Made by a program: the position numbers and the translations under genes
Source: Pseudomonadota bacterium
GTDB lineage: Bacteria; Pseudomonadota; Gammaproteobacteria; Burkholderiales; Gallionellaceae
Assembly (NCBI GenBank): GCA_021800795.1
Contig: JAJYYO010000005.1
Coordinates: forward strand, 58,055-114,250
DNA: 56,196 bases
Direction of reading: 5' to 3'
Notes under the pieces: model-generated
The model's input: only the letters and a program-made list of their open reading frames with translations
Databases searched by the model: none
What the model was told of the DNA's origin: nothing
Shown: piece by piece, positions 8,259-18,750 of the stretch
Layout: every line of letters begins with the position of its first letter
How positions within the stretch are numbered: the stretch's first letter is position 1

Positions 8259-9587
8259 ATGAAAGCGATTGCCATGGCCCGTTTCCGTTCATTGCAAAGC
8301 TCTCTGCGCACGCGCTTCACCCTGGGGCTAGCCGCGGTATTGCTGCCGTTTCTGCTGGCGGCCGCCGTGGGTCTGTTTTATCTTTTGCCGCGGCTGGTCG
8401 ATCCGCTGGAAGACATCGTCAGAGTGGTCATCGGGGAGATGAATCCCGTGATGCATCTTCAAGCAAATTTGCTCACTGCTGCCATGCCGGTCAACGATTA
8501 CCTCATCAATGGCGAATCGGACGAGTCGATACTGTTCGCTCAACTGAGCCATCAGGTGGATCTTGCCTTCAAGGAAGCCGCGCCGGAACGGTTCTCCCTG
8601 GCGCAGGAGCACGAACTGATCGTATCCGCCCGCAGGGAATGGCAGGAGGCCCGGCAGATCGGTGAGGCGCTGCTGCGTTTGCGCGATCCCATCGGCGATC
8701 CGCAAGCCGCGCGCGAAATGATGCGTTTCGATGCACATATCTATCTGTCCGTAGACCTGCTGGAACAGCTCCACGCTATTTCCCGCCGCTTCATCGATGC
8801 GGATCGGGCATCAGCTCGTGTCACCAGGGCACACAGTATCTTGATCACGTTCGGTGCTTTCACGGCGGCGCTGGCAATTTCCCTGCTGGCCAGCGCCACG
8901 CTGGCCCGCTCCGTCCTCACCGGCGTGGACGCCCTGCGCCAGGGCGCCGCGTGCCTGTCCGCAGACGAGCTTTCCCACCGTGTCATCCTGGCGCAGCGAG
9001 GCGAACTGGCTGAACTCGCTACGGCGTTCAATGCCATGGCGGAGAAGCTGGAACAAAACCAGAAAGCACTCTATGAGCTCGCGACCCGCGACGGACTCAC
9101 CGGCCTCTACAACCAGCGTACATTCTATACGCTGATCGAGGGTGAACTCGCGCACGCGCGGCGCTTCGAGCGGCCGGTTTCGCTGCTGCTGCTCGATATC
9201 GACCACTTCAAGCATGTGAACGACACCTGCGGACACCAGGCGGGAGATGCCGTTCTCAAGGGACTGAGCGAACTGTTGAACCATCAGGCGCGCGTCATCG
9301 ACCGCGTATGCCGCTACGGCGGCGAGGAAATTACCGTCATCCTGCCGGAGACCGATCTCGACGCCGCCGCCAACATCGCCGAGCGCATGCGTGTTGCGAT
9401 CGAAGCGCGGTTATTCGACGTCGAGACGGGCACACCCATCGGCATTACCGTCAGCATCGGAGTCGCGTCTTTTCCTGCGCAGGCGGACAACGCAGAGGCG
9501 CTGGTCGCGGCGGCGGACGCTGCGATGTATTCAGCCAAACAGAGCGGCAGAAACCGGGTAATTCGCTATAAGCCTGCGGCTTCGTAG
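8259..9587 (+). CDS. membrane diguanylate cyclase (HAMP-GGDEF)
   Basis: This protein of about 442 residues should make cyclic di-GMP. It has TM1 at about 22-46, a periplasmic four-helix-like sensor region at 50-185, TM2 at about 190-212, HAMP at 213-265 and a GGDEF domain at 270-440. The active-site loop reads GGEEI, conservative for the first four positions but with I in place of F. An RxxD inhibitory site (RVID) sits the expected distance upstream, so product inhibition is likely. The ATG at 8259 is preceded directly by an alternative TTG. Unlike WspR it has no receiver domain, so it cannot take a phosphoryl group from CheA directly. The stop codon lies within the repeat at 9584-9653. Confidence 0.9.
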   Translation: MKAIAMARFRSLQSSLRTRFTLGLAAVLLPFLLAAAVGLFYLLPRLVDPLEDIVRVVIGEMNPVMHLQANLLTAAMPVNDYLINGESDESILFAQLSHQVDLAFKEAAPERFSLAQEHELIVSARREWQEARQIGEALLRLRDPIGDPQAAREMMRFDAHIYLSVDLLEQLHAISRRFIDADRASARVTRAHSILITFGAFTAALAISLLASATLARSVLTGVDALRQGAACLSADELSHRVILAQRGELAELATAFNAMAEKLEQNQKALYELATRDGLTGLYNQRTFYTLIEGELAHARRFERPVSLLLLDIDHFKHVNDTCGHQAGDAVLKGLSELLNHQARVIDRVCRYGGEEITVILPETDLDAAANIAERMRVAIEARLFDVETGTPIGITVSIGVASFPAQADNAEALVAAADAAMYSAKQSGRNRVIRYKPAAS

Positions 9588-9653
9588 GTCGGGTTGAGGC
9601 AACCCAACGGAACCTGATGTTGGGTTACGGCCTGGTAGCCTAACCCAACCTAC
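9584..9653. repeat. REP/MITE-like palindromic repeat
   Basis: The ends form an inverted repeat, GTAGGTCGGGTT at 9584-9595 against AACCCAACCTAC at 9642-9653 (11 of 12 match). A second pair, CCCAAC and GTTGGG, is nested inside. Such GTAGGTTGGGTT-type palindromes are dispersed in many bacterial genomes. The left end supplies the TAG stop of the diguanylate cyclase gene, so insertion probably set that gene's end. It sits 38 bp before cheB and could also act as an RNA stem-loop in the operon transcript. Confidence 0.7.
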
Positions 9654-9690
9654 AGAGACTCAATTTGTGCAGGTTTAATTTAAGGAGGTA

Positions 9691-10755
9691 ATGCAGTTGA
9701 TCAAAGTCCTGGTGGTGGAAGACTCTCCCGTGGTGCGCGAGTTTCTCGTTCACATACTCAGCTCGGATTCGGATATCCGGGTGGTCGGCACGGCAAACAA
9801 TGGCGAGGAAGCGATTGATGCTGTGAAGCACTATCGGCCCGATGTCGTCACGATGGATATTCACATGCCGAAAATGGACGGGCTGGAAGCGACGCGCCGC
9901 ATCATGGAAACCGAACCGCTACCCATCGTGATCGTGAGCGGGAGCGTCGATCCTCACGAGAATACAAAGACGTTCCGCGCCATGGAAGCGGGTGCTTTGG
10001 CAGTGCTGCGTCGACCTGACGGCATCGGCCATCCGGATCATGAGACCACCGCGAGGGAACTGGTGCAAACGGTGAAACTGATGTCGGAGGTCAAGGTGGT
10101 GCGGCGCTGGCCGCAAAAGCGTGGCAAAACCGGCTTGCCACCGATCGCGCAAGCATTGTTGAGTAAACCGGCAAGGGTCAGGGTGATCGCCCTGGGTGCT
10201 TCTACCGGTGGGCCGCCCGTGTTGCAGACGATACTGACGATGCTGCCCGGTGACTTCCCGCTGCCTATATTGATCGTTCAGCACATGGCATCCGGCTTTA
10301 TCGCCTCATTCGCCGAGTGGCTGGCACAGTCGTCCAGCCTGCCTGTTCATGTGGCCAGGCACGGCGAGCTTATGTTGCCCGGCCACGTCTACGTCGGCCC
10401 CGACGAATGCCAGATGAAGGTGGAGCACTGCGGGAAAATCGTCCTGACCAGTGATGCTCCTGAAAACGGGCTGCGTCCCTCTGTCTCCTATTTGTTCCGC
10501 TCGCTGGCCGCAGTGTACGGGGGTAACGCTGTCGCCGGGCTGCTCACCGGCATGGGACGCGATGGTGCAGAGGAACTGCGTCTGCTGAAAGAAAAAGGGG
10601 CGGTCACTTTCGCCCAGGACAAGGAAAGTTCCGTGGTGCACGGCATGCCGGGAGAAGCGATCAGACTCGATGCCGCGACATATATCCTGGCACCGGACAG
10701 GATTGCCGCCGTGCTGACAAGTTTGGCAAATAACAGGCAGGAGAAATCGCAATGA
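9691..10755 (+). CDS. cheB: CheB protein-glutamate methylesterase (WspF-like)
   Basis: This 354-residue two-domain enzyme removes methyl groups from the chemoreceptor and resets adaptation. The receiver (about 1-120) has phospho-acceptor D55 in [11 protein letters not shown]. The methylesterase domain (about 165-345) shows the catalytic serine in LGASTGGPP (about 171), the histidine in VQHMASGF (about 196) and the aspartate in [10 protein letters not shown] (about 290). AAGGAGG precedes the ATG at 9691 by four bases; a TTG two codons later is the only alternative. The gene overlaps the next kinase gene by four bases (ATGA), so kinase and methylesterase are translationally coupled. In Wsp systems loss of this enzyme locks c-di-GMP signalling on, which is family knowledge, not shown here. 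Confidence 0.94.
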   Translation: MQLIKVLVVEDSPVVREFLVHILSSDSDIRVVGTANNGEEAIDAVKHYRPDVVTMDIHMPKMDGLEATRRIMETEPLPIVIVSGSVDPHENTKTFRAMEAGALAVLRRPDGIGHPDHETTARELVQTVKLMSEVKVVRRWPQKRGKTGLPPIAQALLSKPARVRVIALGASTGGPPVLQTILTMLPGDFPLPILIVQHMASGFIASFAEWLAQSSSLPVHVARHGELMLPGHVYVGPDECQMKVEHCGKIVLTSDAPENGLRPSVSYLFRSLAAVYGGNAVAGLLTGMGRDGAEELRLLKEKGAVTFAQDKESSVVHGMPGEAIRLDAATYILAPDRIAAVLTSLANNRQEKSQ

Positions 10756-13700
10756 AATCCAACCACAACAGCCTCGACATTCTCATCGCCGAGGACAGTC
10801 GCACTCAGGCCGAACAACTCAGTTTTCTGCTTGAGCAGCACGGTTACCGGGTGACCATTGCCGCCAACGGCAAACAAGCTTTGTTGGCAGCTCAGGCGCA
10901 AAAACCCACCCTGATCATCAGCGACATCGTGATGCCCGAGATGGATGGTTATGAGCTGTGCCGTGCGATCAAATCCGACGAAAAGCTGAAGGATATTCCG
11001 GTCATCCTGGTGACCACGCTCTCGGATGCACAGGACGTGATTCGCGGGCTGGAATGCGGTGCGGACAATTTCATCCGCAAACCGTATGAAGAGGGCTATC
11101 TGCTGTCGCGCATCAATTACCTGTTGATGAACCTCGATCTGCGCCAGAACCAGAAGATGCAGGTGGGCGTGGAAATCCAGCTCGGCGGCCACAAATACTT
11201 TATCAACTCGGAGCGGCAGCAAATCCTGGACCTGTTGATCTCGACTTACGAAGAGGCGGTTCATATCAACACTGAGCTCAAGCTGCGAGAGGCTGAACTG
11301 GATCATTCAAATCAGGTGCTGAACGGGTTATACCGCATCGCAGAGGGACTGAACCAGTCTTCCAGCGAACGCGAGGTGGCCGAATCAGCGCTGGAACGTG
11401 CACTGGAACTGCCCGGAGTCCGGGGCGGCTGGATTTGCATGCGCGATGGCGAGTCCGGTTTCCGACTCGTTGCCGCGCGCAACCTGCCGCCGGCGTTGAC
11501 CGTTCCCGGCGCGCTGGATGGCGACTGTGCTTGCCGCAGGCGGCTTGTCTCCGGCAAGCTTTCAACGGTGAGCAATATCGTCGAATGCGAACGGATCGTC
11601 AAGGCCAAAGGTGACACGAATGGGCTGCGCTACCATGCCACGGTGCCGTTGTGGATAGGTGATCACACAGTGGGGTTGATAAATCTGGTCAGGGCGGAGC
11701 AGGGTCTGTTCGATGAAGTGGAGTTGAAGGTGCTGCACGGCGTCGGCAACCAGGTGGCGGTGGCGATGGAGCGCGCCCAATTGCACGAACACCTGGAGCA
11801 ACTGGTCGAGGAGCAAACTGCCGCGCTAACCGCAGAAATCGCCGAACGTAAACGCGCGGAGGCTAGAGTCATGCGCCTCAACCGGATTTACAGCGTGCTC
11901 AGCGGCATCAACAACACCATTGTGCGCGTCCGCGAGGAGGACGAACTGTTCAGGGAAGCCTGCCGCATCGCGGTGGAACATGGCGGGTTCATCTTCGCGT
12001 GGATCGGCAAGTTCGATGCAGACAGCCGACAGGTGACGCCGGTCGCCCGGGCAGGCCGCGACGACGGTTATCTGGCGCAGATCAATTTGACCATACGCGA
12101 GGATATGCCTGGAAATTGTGCATTAACCGCACAGGCGCTGACCAATGTAACGCCGGTGATCTGCAACGACATTGCCGGCGACGAGCGCATGGCAGACTGG
12201 CGCAGCGAGGCATTGAGCCGCGGTTATCGTTCCGTGGCAGTGCTTCCCCTCATGCTGGAGGGCAAGCCGGTCGGCGTGTTCGAGCTCTACGCCCTGGAGT
12301 CCGGGGTGTTCGATGACGAAGAGATGAGGTTGCTGGTCGAGATGTCCGGAGACATCAGCTTTGCGCTGGACTATTTCAGCCGCGAGGCCAGACGCAGACA
12401 AGCGGAAGACGAGTTGCGCAAACTTTCGCTGGCAGTGGAGCAAAGCCCCAACTCGATCGTGATCACCGACCTCGATGCGAACCTTGTATACGTCAACGAG
12501 GCCTTCGTCAGGGCGACCGGCTACAGCCGCGCCGAGGCGATCAGGCAGAATCCAAACATCCTGCATTCCGACAAAAATTCCCGCGAAGTTTACGACGACA
12601 TGTGGGCCCGCCTGACACGCGGCGAAGTATGGAAGGGTGAGCTCATCAACCGTCGCAAGGACGGCAGCGAATACATCGAATCCGTCCTGATTTCCCCGGT
12701 ACGCGACAGCAACGGGAAAACAACTCACTATCTTGGCATCAAGGAAGATATCACCGAGCGCAAACGGATGGAGAAGGAACTGCATCAGCTCAACGAAGAA
12801 CTGGAAGACAAGGTGGCGGCACGCACCGCCGAACTGGAGCAGGCGCGGCTTGAGGCCGACCAGGCCAACCGGGCCAAGTCGACCTTTCTCGCTGCCATGA
12901 GCCACGAGATTCGCACCCCGATGAACGGCGTGATCGGCATGGTCGACGTACTGCACCAGACCAGCCTCAAGGGCTATCAGGTGGAGATGGTCGATCTGAT
13001 CCGCGAATCGGCGTATTCCCTGCTGGATATTATCGACGACATTCTCGACCTCTCCAAAATCGAGGCGGGCAGGCTGGAGATCGAGAGCCACCCCATACCG
13101 GTGGTCGACGTGATGGAGAAGGTCTGCGGCATGCTGGACCACCTGTCCACAAAGAAAGGGGTGGAACTGACGCTGTTCACCGATCCTGATATCCCCGCAG
13201 AAGTCCTGGGCGATGCCCTGCGCCTGCGTCAGGTACTGCTCAACCTCACCAACAACGCCATCAAGTTTTCCAGCGGACAGCAGCGTCCGGGCCGTGTGTC
13301 GTTGCGGGCCGTGCTGGCCGAAAGCGGCACGGAGCAGGCCCGCCTTGAGCCTGGTCGAAAGGTGATAGTGGAGTTTCAGGTGGCCGACAACGGCATCGGC
13401 ATGGATGAAGAAACACGTGCGCGACTGTTCACTTCCTTTACTCAGGCGGATGTCTCCACCACCCGGCGCTTCGGCGGAACCGGGCTGGGGCTGGCCATCT
13501 CCCGCCACCTGGTGGAACTGATGGGCGGGGAGATCGCGGTACAGAGCGAATCTGGCAAGGGCTCCACTTTCACCGTGCGCCTGCCGTTTGTTCCGCTGCC
13601 GGCCAAGCCGGGCGGCAGCGGCAAGGTTTTCGATCTGAGCGGACTTTTCTGTCTGGTGCTGGGCGACGACGAGGGGCTGGGCGACGATCTGGCCGTCTAT

Positions 13701-14513
13701 CTGACCTACGGCGGCGCGCACGTTGAGCGGGTGCTGGATCTGGACGCTGCACGCAAACTGATCGTCACGCTGCCCCCCGGCCTGTGCTTGCTTATCATCG
13801 ACGCCGGGCAGGATGCGGCGCCGGTCGAGGAATTGCGCGCTGCCTGCCACACCCGGCCCAATCTGGACCCGCATTTCGTGGTGGTTGAACACGGACACCA
13901 TCAGCCCGGCATGGAGCCTCATTTTGTCATCATCAGGCGCGGACGGCGCCGTCATGGGCGCACACAGGCGGAGGACATCGTCACCCTGGACGGCGATGTC
14001 ATGCATCGCCAGTCCTTCCTCCGAGCAGTGGCCATCGCCGCAGGACGGGCGCAGGAGGAAGAAACGCCGTTGCCCGCCAAGACCGGGGCGGCAATCACCA
14101 AGCCGTCGCGCGAGGAGGCACGGCAGCAGGGCCGCCTGATCCTGGTGGCCGAAGACAACGAAACCAACCAGAAAGTGATCCTGCAGCAACTCGGCTTGTT
14201 CGGTTACACGGCAGATGTCGCCGGCGACGGCCGCGCGGCGCTGGAGTGCTGGCAGAGCGGCGACTACGCGCTGCTACTCAGCGATCTGCACATGCCGAAA
14301 ATGGATGGCTATCAACTGACTGCCGCCATCCGCGCCACTGAGACCGGCCATGCCCGCGCGCCCATCATCGCCCTCAGCGCCAACGCCCTCAAGGGCGAAG
14401 CCGAGCATTGCCGCGCCGTCGGCATGGACGACTATCTGAGCAAGCCGGCGCGGCTGGCGGATCTGAAAGCCATGCTGGAAAAATGGCTGCCGGTTGCGGA
14501 AAATCGCGGCTAG
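10752..14513 (+). CDS. multi-domain hybrid sensor histidine kinase (REC-GAF-GAF-PAS-HisKA-HATPase-REC)
   Basis: This 1253-residue soluble kinase has, in order, a receiver (8-125; VMPEMDG), a GAF-like domain (190-340), a coiled coil (350-380) and a second GAF (385-535). A PAS domain with PAC tail follows (550-675). HisKA has H about 718 in [13 protein letters not shown], and the HATPase domain spans about 820-945 ([16 protein letters not shown]). A degenerate receiver-like stretch (960-1100) and a full receiver (1120-1245; [11 protein letters not shown]) complete it. No transmembrane segment is seen. The N-terminal receiver could accept phosphate from the hybrid CheA. It overlaps cheB by four bases. 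A single TAG at 14511-14513 separates it from an in-frame HPt domain that is fused in the paralogue downstream. Confidence 0.92.
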   Translation: MKSNHNSLDILIAEDSRTQAEQLSFLLEQHGYRVTIAANGKQALLAAQAQKPTLIISDIVMPEMDGYELCRAIKSDEKLKDIPVILVTTLSDAQDVIRGLECGADNFIRKPYEEGYLLSRINYLLMNLDLRQNQKMQVGVEIQLGGHKYFINSERQQILDLLISTYEEAVHINTELKLREAELDHSNQVLNGLYRIAEGLNQSSSEREVAESALERALELPGVRGGWICMRDGESGFRLVAARNLPPALTVPGALDGDCACRRRLVSGKLSTVSNIVECERIVKAKGDTNGLRYHATVPLWIGDHTVGLINLVRAEQGLFDEVELKVLHGVGNQVAVAMERAQLHEHLEQLVEEQTAALTAEIAERKRAEARVMRLNRIYSVLSGINNTIVRVREEDELFREACRIAVEHGGFIFAWIGKFDADSRQVTPVARAGRDDGYLAQINLTIREDMPGNCALTAQALTNVTPVICNDIAGDERMADWRSEALSRGYRSVAVLPLMLEGKPVGVFELYALESGVFDDEEMRLLVEMSGDISFALDYFSREARRRQAEDELRKLSLAVEQSPNSIVITDLDANLVYVNEAFVRATGYSRAEAIRQNPNILHSDKNSREVYDDMWARLTRGEVWKGELINRRKDGSEYIESVLISPVRDSNGKTTHYLGIKEDITERKRMEKELHQLNEELEDKVAARTAELEQARLEADQANRAKSTFLAAMSHEIRTPMNGVIGMVDVLHQTSLKGYQVEMVDLIRESAYSLLDIIDDILDLSKIEAGRLEIESHPIPVVDVMEKVCGMLDHLSTKKGVELTLFTDPDIPAEVLGDALRLRQVLLNLTNNAIKFSSGQQRPGRVSLRAVLAESGTEQARLEPGRKVIVEFQVADNGIGMDEETRARLFTSFTQADVSTTRRFGGTGLGLAISRHLVELMGGEIAVQSESGKGSTFTVRLPFVPLPAKPGGSGKVFDLSGLFCLVLGDDEGLGDDLAVYLTYGGAHVERVLDLDAARKLIVTLPPGLCLLIIDAGQDAAPVEELRAACHTRPNLDPHFVVVEHGHHQPGMEPHFVIIRRGRRRHGRTQAEDIVTLDGDVMHRQSFLRAVAIAAGRAQEEETPLPAKTGAAITKPSREEARQQGRLILVAEDNETNQKVILQQLGLFGYTADVAGDGRAALECWQSGDYALLLSDLHMPKMDGYQLTAAIRATETGHARAPIIALSANALKGEAEHCRAVGMDDYLSKPARLADLKAMLEKWLPVAENRG

Positions 14514-14543
14514 GAGAGCGCACCGGCATCTGTACCCGTTGAC

Positions 14544-14858
14544 GTGAATGTGCTCCAGGCTCTGATAGGCGATGACGAGGCGACCCTGCGCGAGTTCCTG
14601 CATGATTTTCGCGTCAGCGCGACAAAAATAACTGCGGAACTGCGCGCCGCCTGCTCGGCAGGTCAGGCAACGGTCGCCGGCGTAGCGGCCCATAAGCTCA
14701 AGTCCTCGGCACGCTCGGTGGGCGCACTGGCGCTGGGTGAGCTGTGCGAAGAAATGGAACAGGCCGGCAAGGTAGGCGATACCGAAGCTCTGGCGGCGCT
14801 CTTGCTCAGGTTCGAGCAAGAGATGGCCGGCGTTGAACATTACCTTGAGGATTATTAA
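14544..14858 (+). CDS. HPt (histidine phosphotransfer) domain, in frame after a TAG stop
   Basis: This segment of about 104 residues is a complete HPt domain with the phospho-acceptor in [14 protein letters not shown]. It is closely similar to the C-terminal HPt of the next kinase. It lies in the same frame as the preceding kinase, ten codons beyond that gene's TAG. The only visible start is GTG at 14544 in VDVNVL; AGGAG overlaps the TAG but is about 28 bases away, too far to be convincing. Possibilities are a separate phosphotransfer protein, readthrough or reinitiation after the TAG, or a nonsense-split gene in decay. The domain sequence itself shows no damage, which argues for continued function. 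Confidence 0.6.
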   Translation: MNVLQALIGDDEATLREFLHDFRVSATKITAELRAACSAGQATVAGVAAHKLKSSARSVGALALGELCEEMEQAGKVGDTEALAALLLRFEQEMAGVEHYLEDY

Positions 14859-14888
14859 ACCCGGCAATTCGGCCCAAAGAGAATAAAA

Positions 14889-17156
14889 ATGGCTGACAGA
14901 CTTCCTGCGACGCAAGTACCGGCATCTTCCTTACGGGATGCCACGTTTCAATCGCCGCTTCGATTGCTTGCCATCGTGGCCGTTTCGATTTTTGTCGTCG
15001 AAGCAGCCATCATGATTGCATTCGACTGGTGGCTGCCGTACCTCCCAAAGCTTCTTGAGAATCTGCTGGATGCGGTCTTGTTGTTCATTCTGCTCTTGCC
15101 GGTTCTTTACAGATTCCTGTTCCGTCCCTTGTGCATGCATATTGCCGCCGTGGAGCATGCCAGACTTGAGGCCGAACAGGCCAACCGGGCCAAGTCGGAC
15201 TTTCTCGCCGCCATGAGCCACGAAATACGCACCCCGTTGAACGGCGTGATCGGCATGGTCGACGTGCTGCACCAGACCAGCCTCAAAGGCTACCAGGTGG
15301 AGATGGTCGATCTGATCCGCGAATCGGCGTATTCCCTGTTGGGCATCATCGACGGTATTCTCGACTTTTCCAGGATCGAGGCGGGCAAGCTGGAAATCGA
15401 GAGTGCGCCCATGCCGGTGGCTGAGGTGGTGGAGAAGGTCTGCGGCATGCTGGACCGCATGGCCGAGAAGAAGGGGGAGGAGCTCACCCTGTTCACCGAT
15501 CCGGCGATTCCCTCAGAAGTCATGGGCGATGCGTTGCGGCTGCGTCAGGTGCTGGTCAACCTCGTCAACAACGCCATCAAGTTTTCCAGCGGACAGCAGC
15601 GGCCGGGTCGGGTGTCGGTGCGGGCGCTGCTGGTCGAAAGCGGCCCGGAGCAGGCCTGCCTTGAGCCTGGTCGAAAGGTGACGGTGGAAATTCGCATTGC
15701 CGACAACGGCATCGGCATGAGCGAGGAGACCATGACGCGTCTGTTCACTTCCTTCTCTCAGGCCGACATTTCTACCACCCGGCGCTTTGGCGGTACCGGA
15801 CTGGGGCTGGCCATCTCCCGCCACCTGGTGGAACTGATGGGCGGGGAGATCGCGGTACAGAGCGAATCTGGCAAGTGCTCCACCTTCACCGTGCGCCTGC
15901 CGTTTGTTCCGCTGCGTGCCGGACACGATGCCGACAGGACGAAGCTGCCGGTCGCGGGGCTGTCTTGTCTGATAGTGGGAACCCCGGATAGTATGGCCGG
16001 GGATCTGGCCGCCTATCTCACTCACGACGGCGCGCTCGTCGAACGGGCAGCGGATCTGGCGGCGGCACAAGCATTGACGCCCGCACTGCCGTCCGTACCA
16101 TGGATCTGGGTCATCGACACCGCCGGCGCTCCGCAGCTGCTGGATGAATTGCGCGCCATCGTCCGCACGCATCCGGAGCATGAGATCCGCTTCGTCGTCA
16201 TCGGGCGCGGGCAGCGTCGGGAGCCGCGTGTGGAAGATGCAGCGGTGCTGGTGGACGGCAATGTGCTCACCCGTGGAACGCTGTTAAAAGCGGTGGCCAT
16301 CGCCGCAGGACGGGCTAATGAAGAAAGAAAAGCGCCACTGCACGGCAAGAGCGAGGCGGAGTTCAGTCCGCCGTCGCGCGACGATGCGCGGCGTCTGGGC
16401 CGGCTGATCCTGGTGGTCGAAGACAACGAAACCAACCAGAAAGTGATCCTGCAGCAACTTGCTTTGCTCGGGTTTGCCGCAGAGATTGCCGGTAACGGCC
16501 GCGCGGCGCTGGAGCTCTGGCAGAGCGGCGACTACGCGCTGCTGCTCAGCGATCTGCACATGCCGGAGATGGATGGTTACCAACTGACCGCCGCCATCCG
16601 CGCCGCCGAACCGGGTTCACAGCACATTCCCATCGTGGCGCTGACTGCCAACGCCCTCAAGGGCGAGGCCGAGCACTGCCGCGCGATCGGCATGGACGAT
16701 TATCTGAGCAAGCCGGCGCAACTCGCGGATCTGAAAGCCATACTGGAAAAATGGCTGCCGCTAGCGGATGAAGAGCCGACTCAATCCCTTCCTCCTTTGA
16801 GCGGGGAAAAACTCGCGAGAGGGCAGAATTTAGCGGTGGACGTAAACGTGCTCAAGGCTCTGGTAGGCGATGACGAGGCGACCCTGCGCGAGCTCCTGCA
16901 TGATTTCCGCGTCAGCGCGGCTAAAATAGCAGTCGAGCTGCGCGTCGCCTGCGCGGCAGGTCAGACAAAGGTCGCCGGTGCTGCGGCCCATAAGCTCAAG
17001 TCCTCGGCACGCTCGGTGGGCGCACTGGCGCTGGGCGATCTGTGCGCCGAGATGGAACAGGCAGGCAAGGCAGGCGATACCGAAGCTCTGGCGACGCTAT
17101 TGCCCAGCTTCGAACAGGAAGAAGCAAGAGTCGAAAGCTACCTCTATGAATATTGA
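14889..17156 (+). CDS. membrane hybrid histidine kinase (TM-HisKA-HATPase-REC-HPt)
   Basis: This 755-residue protein has two N-terminal hydrophobic helices (about 22-45 and 52-75) with a very short loop and no recognisable sensor domain. HisKA has H about 111 in [13 protein letters not shown]. HATPase spans about 210-345, then a degenerate receiver-like region, a receiver (about 510-630; [11 protein letters not shown]) and an HPt domain (about 650-750; [11 protein letters not shown]). From HisKA onward it is nearly identical, also at DNA level, to the preceding kinase, so the two arose by tandem duplication with exchange of N-terminal sensor parts. Its intact fusion shows that HPt belongs to the same phosphorelay chain. 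The receiver-EAL gene follows closely, a plausible phosphorelay target. Confidence 0.92.
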   Translation: MADRLPATQVPASSLRDATFQSPLRLLAIVAVSIFVVEAAIMIAFDWWLPYLPKLLENLLDAVLLFILLLPVLYRFLFRPLCMHIAAVEHARLEAEQANRAKSDFLAAMSHEIRTPLNGVIGMVDVLHQTSLKGYQVEMVDLIRESAYSLLGIIDGILDFSRIEAGKLEIESAPMPVAEVVEKVCGMLDRMAEKKGEELTLFTDPAIPSEVMGDALRLRQVLVNLVNNAIKFSSGQQRPGRVSVRALLVESGPEQACLEPGRKVTVEIRIADNGIGMSEETMTRLFTSFSQADISTTRRFGGTGLGLAISRHLVELMGGEIAVQSESGKCSTFTVRLPFVPLRAGHDADRTKLPVAGLSCLIVGTPDSMAGDLAAYLTHDGALVERAADLAAAQALTPALPSVPWIWVIDTAGAPQLLDELRAIVRTHPEHEIRFVVIGRGQRREPRVEDAAVLVDGNVLTRGTLLKAVAIAAGRANEERKAPLHGKSEAEFSPPSRDDARRLGRLILVVEDNETNQKVILQQLALLGFAAEIAGNGRAALELWQSGDYALLLSDLHMPEMDGYQLTAAIRAAEPGSQHIPIVALTANALKGEAEHCRAIGMDDYLSKPAQLADLKAILEKWLPLADEEPTQSLPPLSGEKLARGQNLAVDVNVLKALVGDDEATLRELLHDFRVSAAKIAVELRVACAAGQTKVAGAAAHKLKSSARSVGALALGDLCAEMEQAGKAGDTEALATLLPSFEQEEARVESYLYEY

Positions 17157-17202
17157 AAACCAGATTTTAGTTGCCAACGAATTTACGAGAAAGGAGTTTA
17201 TT

Positions 17203-18402
17203 ATGAACCAGCACACTATCAGCATTCTGATACTCGATGACGAGTCCTTCATGCACAAGCTGCTCGGACGCATGTTGGCCAATCTTGGCTTTGCCTCGAT
17301 TTCCGCCTGCGACAACGGGCATGCTGCGCTGGAATTGATCGATAGCACGAGCGATTCTCCCAATCTGATTCTGCTGGATCTCAATATGCCGGAAATGGAC
17401 GGGCTTGAATTCGTGCGTCGCCTGGTCGAACGGTGCTATAGCGGCAGTCTCATTCTGATCAGCGGCGAGGATGAGCGTATGCAGCAGGCCGCCGAAAAGC
17501 TGGCAAGCGCACATAAAATTACCGTGCTGGGACATCTGCATAAGCCAGCCTCGCCGGAAGGATTGGCGGCATTGATCGGCAAGTGGATGCCGCCGCGTCA
17601 AAGCGAACCTCGTGCGACGAAGAAAATTTATGATGCAGACGAGGTGCGTGCGGCAATCAATAATGGCGAACTGGTCAATTATTACCAGCCCAAGGTGGAG
17701 ACTTCCACTGGTCGCGTGGTGGGCGTGGAAACCCTGTTGCGCTGGCGTCACCCCCAGGACGGGATGGTATTCCCCGACCAGTTCATCTATGTAGCGGAAG
17801 CGCACGGCCTGATCGACGACCTGACCCGGGTGGTGTTGACTGGCGCGTTAGCCCAGGCTCGTGTCTGGCTGGAGACAGGGTTAATGCTGCAGGTAGCCGT
17901 CAACCTGTCGATGGACAATCTGGTCTCGCTGGATTTTCTGGATTTGGTGGTTGGGCTTGCAGCCAGGGCAGGTGTGCCGGCGCAGATGATGGAATTGGAA
18001 GTGACTGAAACTCGCTTGATGGAAGATTTGCGTATTCCGCTTGAAATACTGACCCGGTTGCGCCTGAAACGCTTCCGGCTTTCAATCGATGATTTCGGCA
18101 CCGGGAATTCTTCGCTGGCGCAGTTGCGCGACCTCCCTTTCGATGAACTCAAGATCGACCAGAGTTTTGTGCATGGCGCCTGTGAAAGCGATAAACTGCG
18201 GGCGATGTTCAATTCCAGTCTCGAATTGGCAAAACAGCTCGGAATGAAGGCCGTGGCGGAAGGAGTCGAGGATCAGGCCGATTGGAACTTTGTTCGCCAA
18301 GCGGGATGTGATATTGCCCAAGGCTATTTTATCGCAAGACCGATGCCATCTGCCGACCTGCCGGACTGGATTCAGTCCTGGCAGAAAAAGTTTTCACTCT
18401 AA
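17203..18402 (+). CDS. receiver-EAL response regulator (c-di-GMP phosphodiesterase)
   Basis: This 399-residue protein has an N-terminal receiver (about 5-120, D in LLDLNMPEMDG) joined to an EAL domain (about 145-390). The catalytic signatures are largely conserved: ETLLRW (E retained, A of EAL replaced by T), AVNLS, ELEVTET, SIDDFGTG and VAEGVED. Hydrolysis of cyclic di-GMP is therefore likely. The start is the ATG at 17203 with AAGGAG six bases upstream; an in-frame ATG at 17146 would add 19 residues of non-domain sequence. It follows the hybrid kinase by 46 bp and probably receives phosphate from its HPt domain. Paired with the diguanylate cyclase at 8259, it gives this island both synthesis and breakdown of the messenger. 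Confidence 0.9.
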   Translation: MNQHTISILILDDESFMHKLLGRMLANLGFASISACDNGHAALELIDSTSDSPNLILLDLNMPEMDGLEFVRRLVERCYSGSLILISGEDERMQQAAEKLASAHKITVLGHLHKPASPEGLAALIGKWMPPRQSEPRATKKIYDADEVRAAINNGELVNYYQPKVETSTGRVVGVETLLRWRHPQDGMVFPDQFIYVAEAHGLIDDLTRVVLTGALAQARVWLETGLMLQVAVNLSMDNLVSLDFLDLVVGLAARAGVPAQMMELEVTETRLMEDLRIPLEILTRLRLKRFRLSIDDFGTGNSSLAQLRDLPFDELKIDQSFVHGACESDKLRAMFNSSLELAKQLGMKAVAEGVEDQADWNFVRQAGCDIAQGYFIARPMPSADLPDWIQSWQKKFSL

Positions 18403-18750
18403 CGATCATGGCAAGAAAGCCGCCCCTGATGATGCAATGATTTTCGCAGGAATATTGTCCAGTGGACAATAACTCGCAAACCCGCCATGATCGTTCCCTC
18501 ACCCCCGTTCCCCCTCTCCCGGAGGGCGAGGAGTACGGTTCGTCGCTTCGCGAGTTTCACGTTAAAAAATTATTATGCCCGAAAAGAGCCTGGCGAAGAT
18601 CTGATCAGCGCTATCGAGAATCATGGGCGGATTATCCCACAGCGGCGCACCGAATATCGAATCAACGCGGCAAGCATCATGAGCAGCATGATTTACTGAT
18701 ATTTCTTCAGACTCATGTATGCATTGAAAATACTGTGATATGCCTTATGT
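18403..18750. other. gene-poor gap with palindrome and dispersed stem-loop repeat
   Basis: This 348-bp gap between convergent genes holds no recognisable gene. Short open frames here look like neither a known family nor a well-started gene. It contains a perfect 17-bp palindrome at 18454-18470 (ATTGTCCA-G-TGGACAAT) and a copy of the CCCTCTCCCGGAGGG-type stem-loop repeat at about 18492-18535. No clear terminator with a T-run was found for either flanking gene. Confidence 0.5.
18492..18535. repeat. dispersed CCCTCTCCC/GGAGGG stem-loop repeat, copy 1
   Basis: The sequence contains CCCTCACCCCC and CCCCCTCTCCCGGAGGGCGAGG, a G/C-rich hairpin of a family widespread in proteobacterial intergenic DNA. 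Related copies lie at 49998-50044 and, in part, inside the third leuS insert near 24163-24185. Copy-to-copy similarity was judged by eye. Confidence 0.55.

Noticed and set aside
12123..14189. A 688-codon open frame antisense to the hybrid kinase
   Set aside because: A codon-bias shadow: low-complexity His/Gln/Leu composition, no domain, and full overlap with a well-supported kinase.
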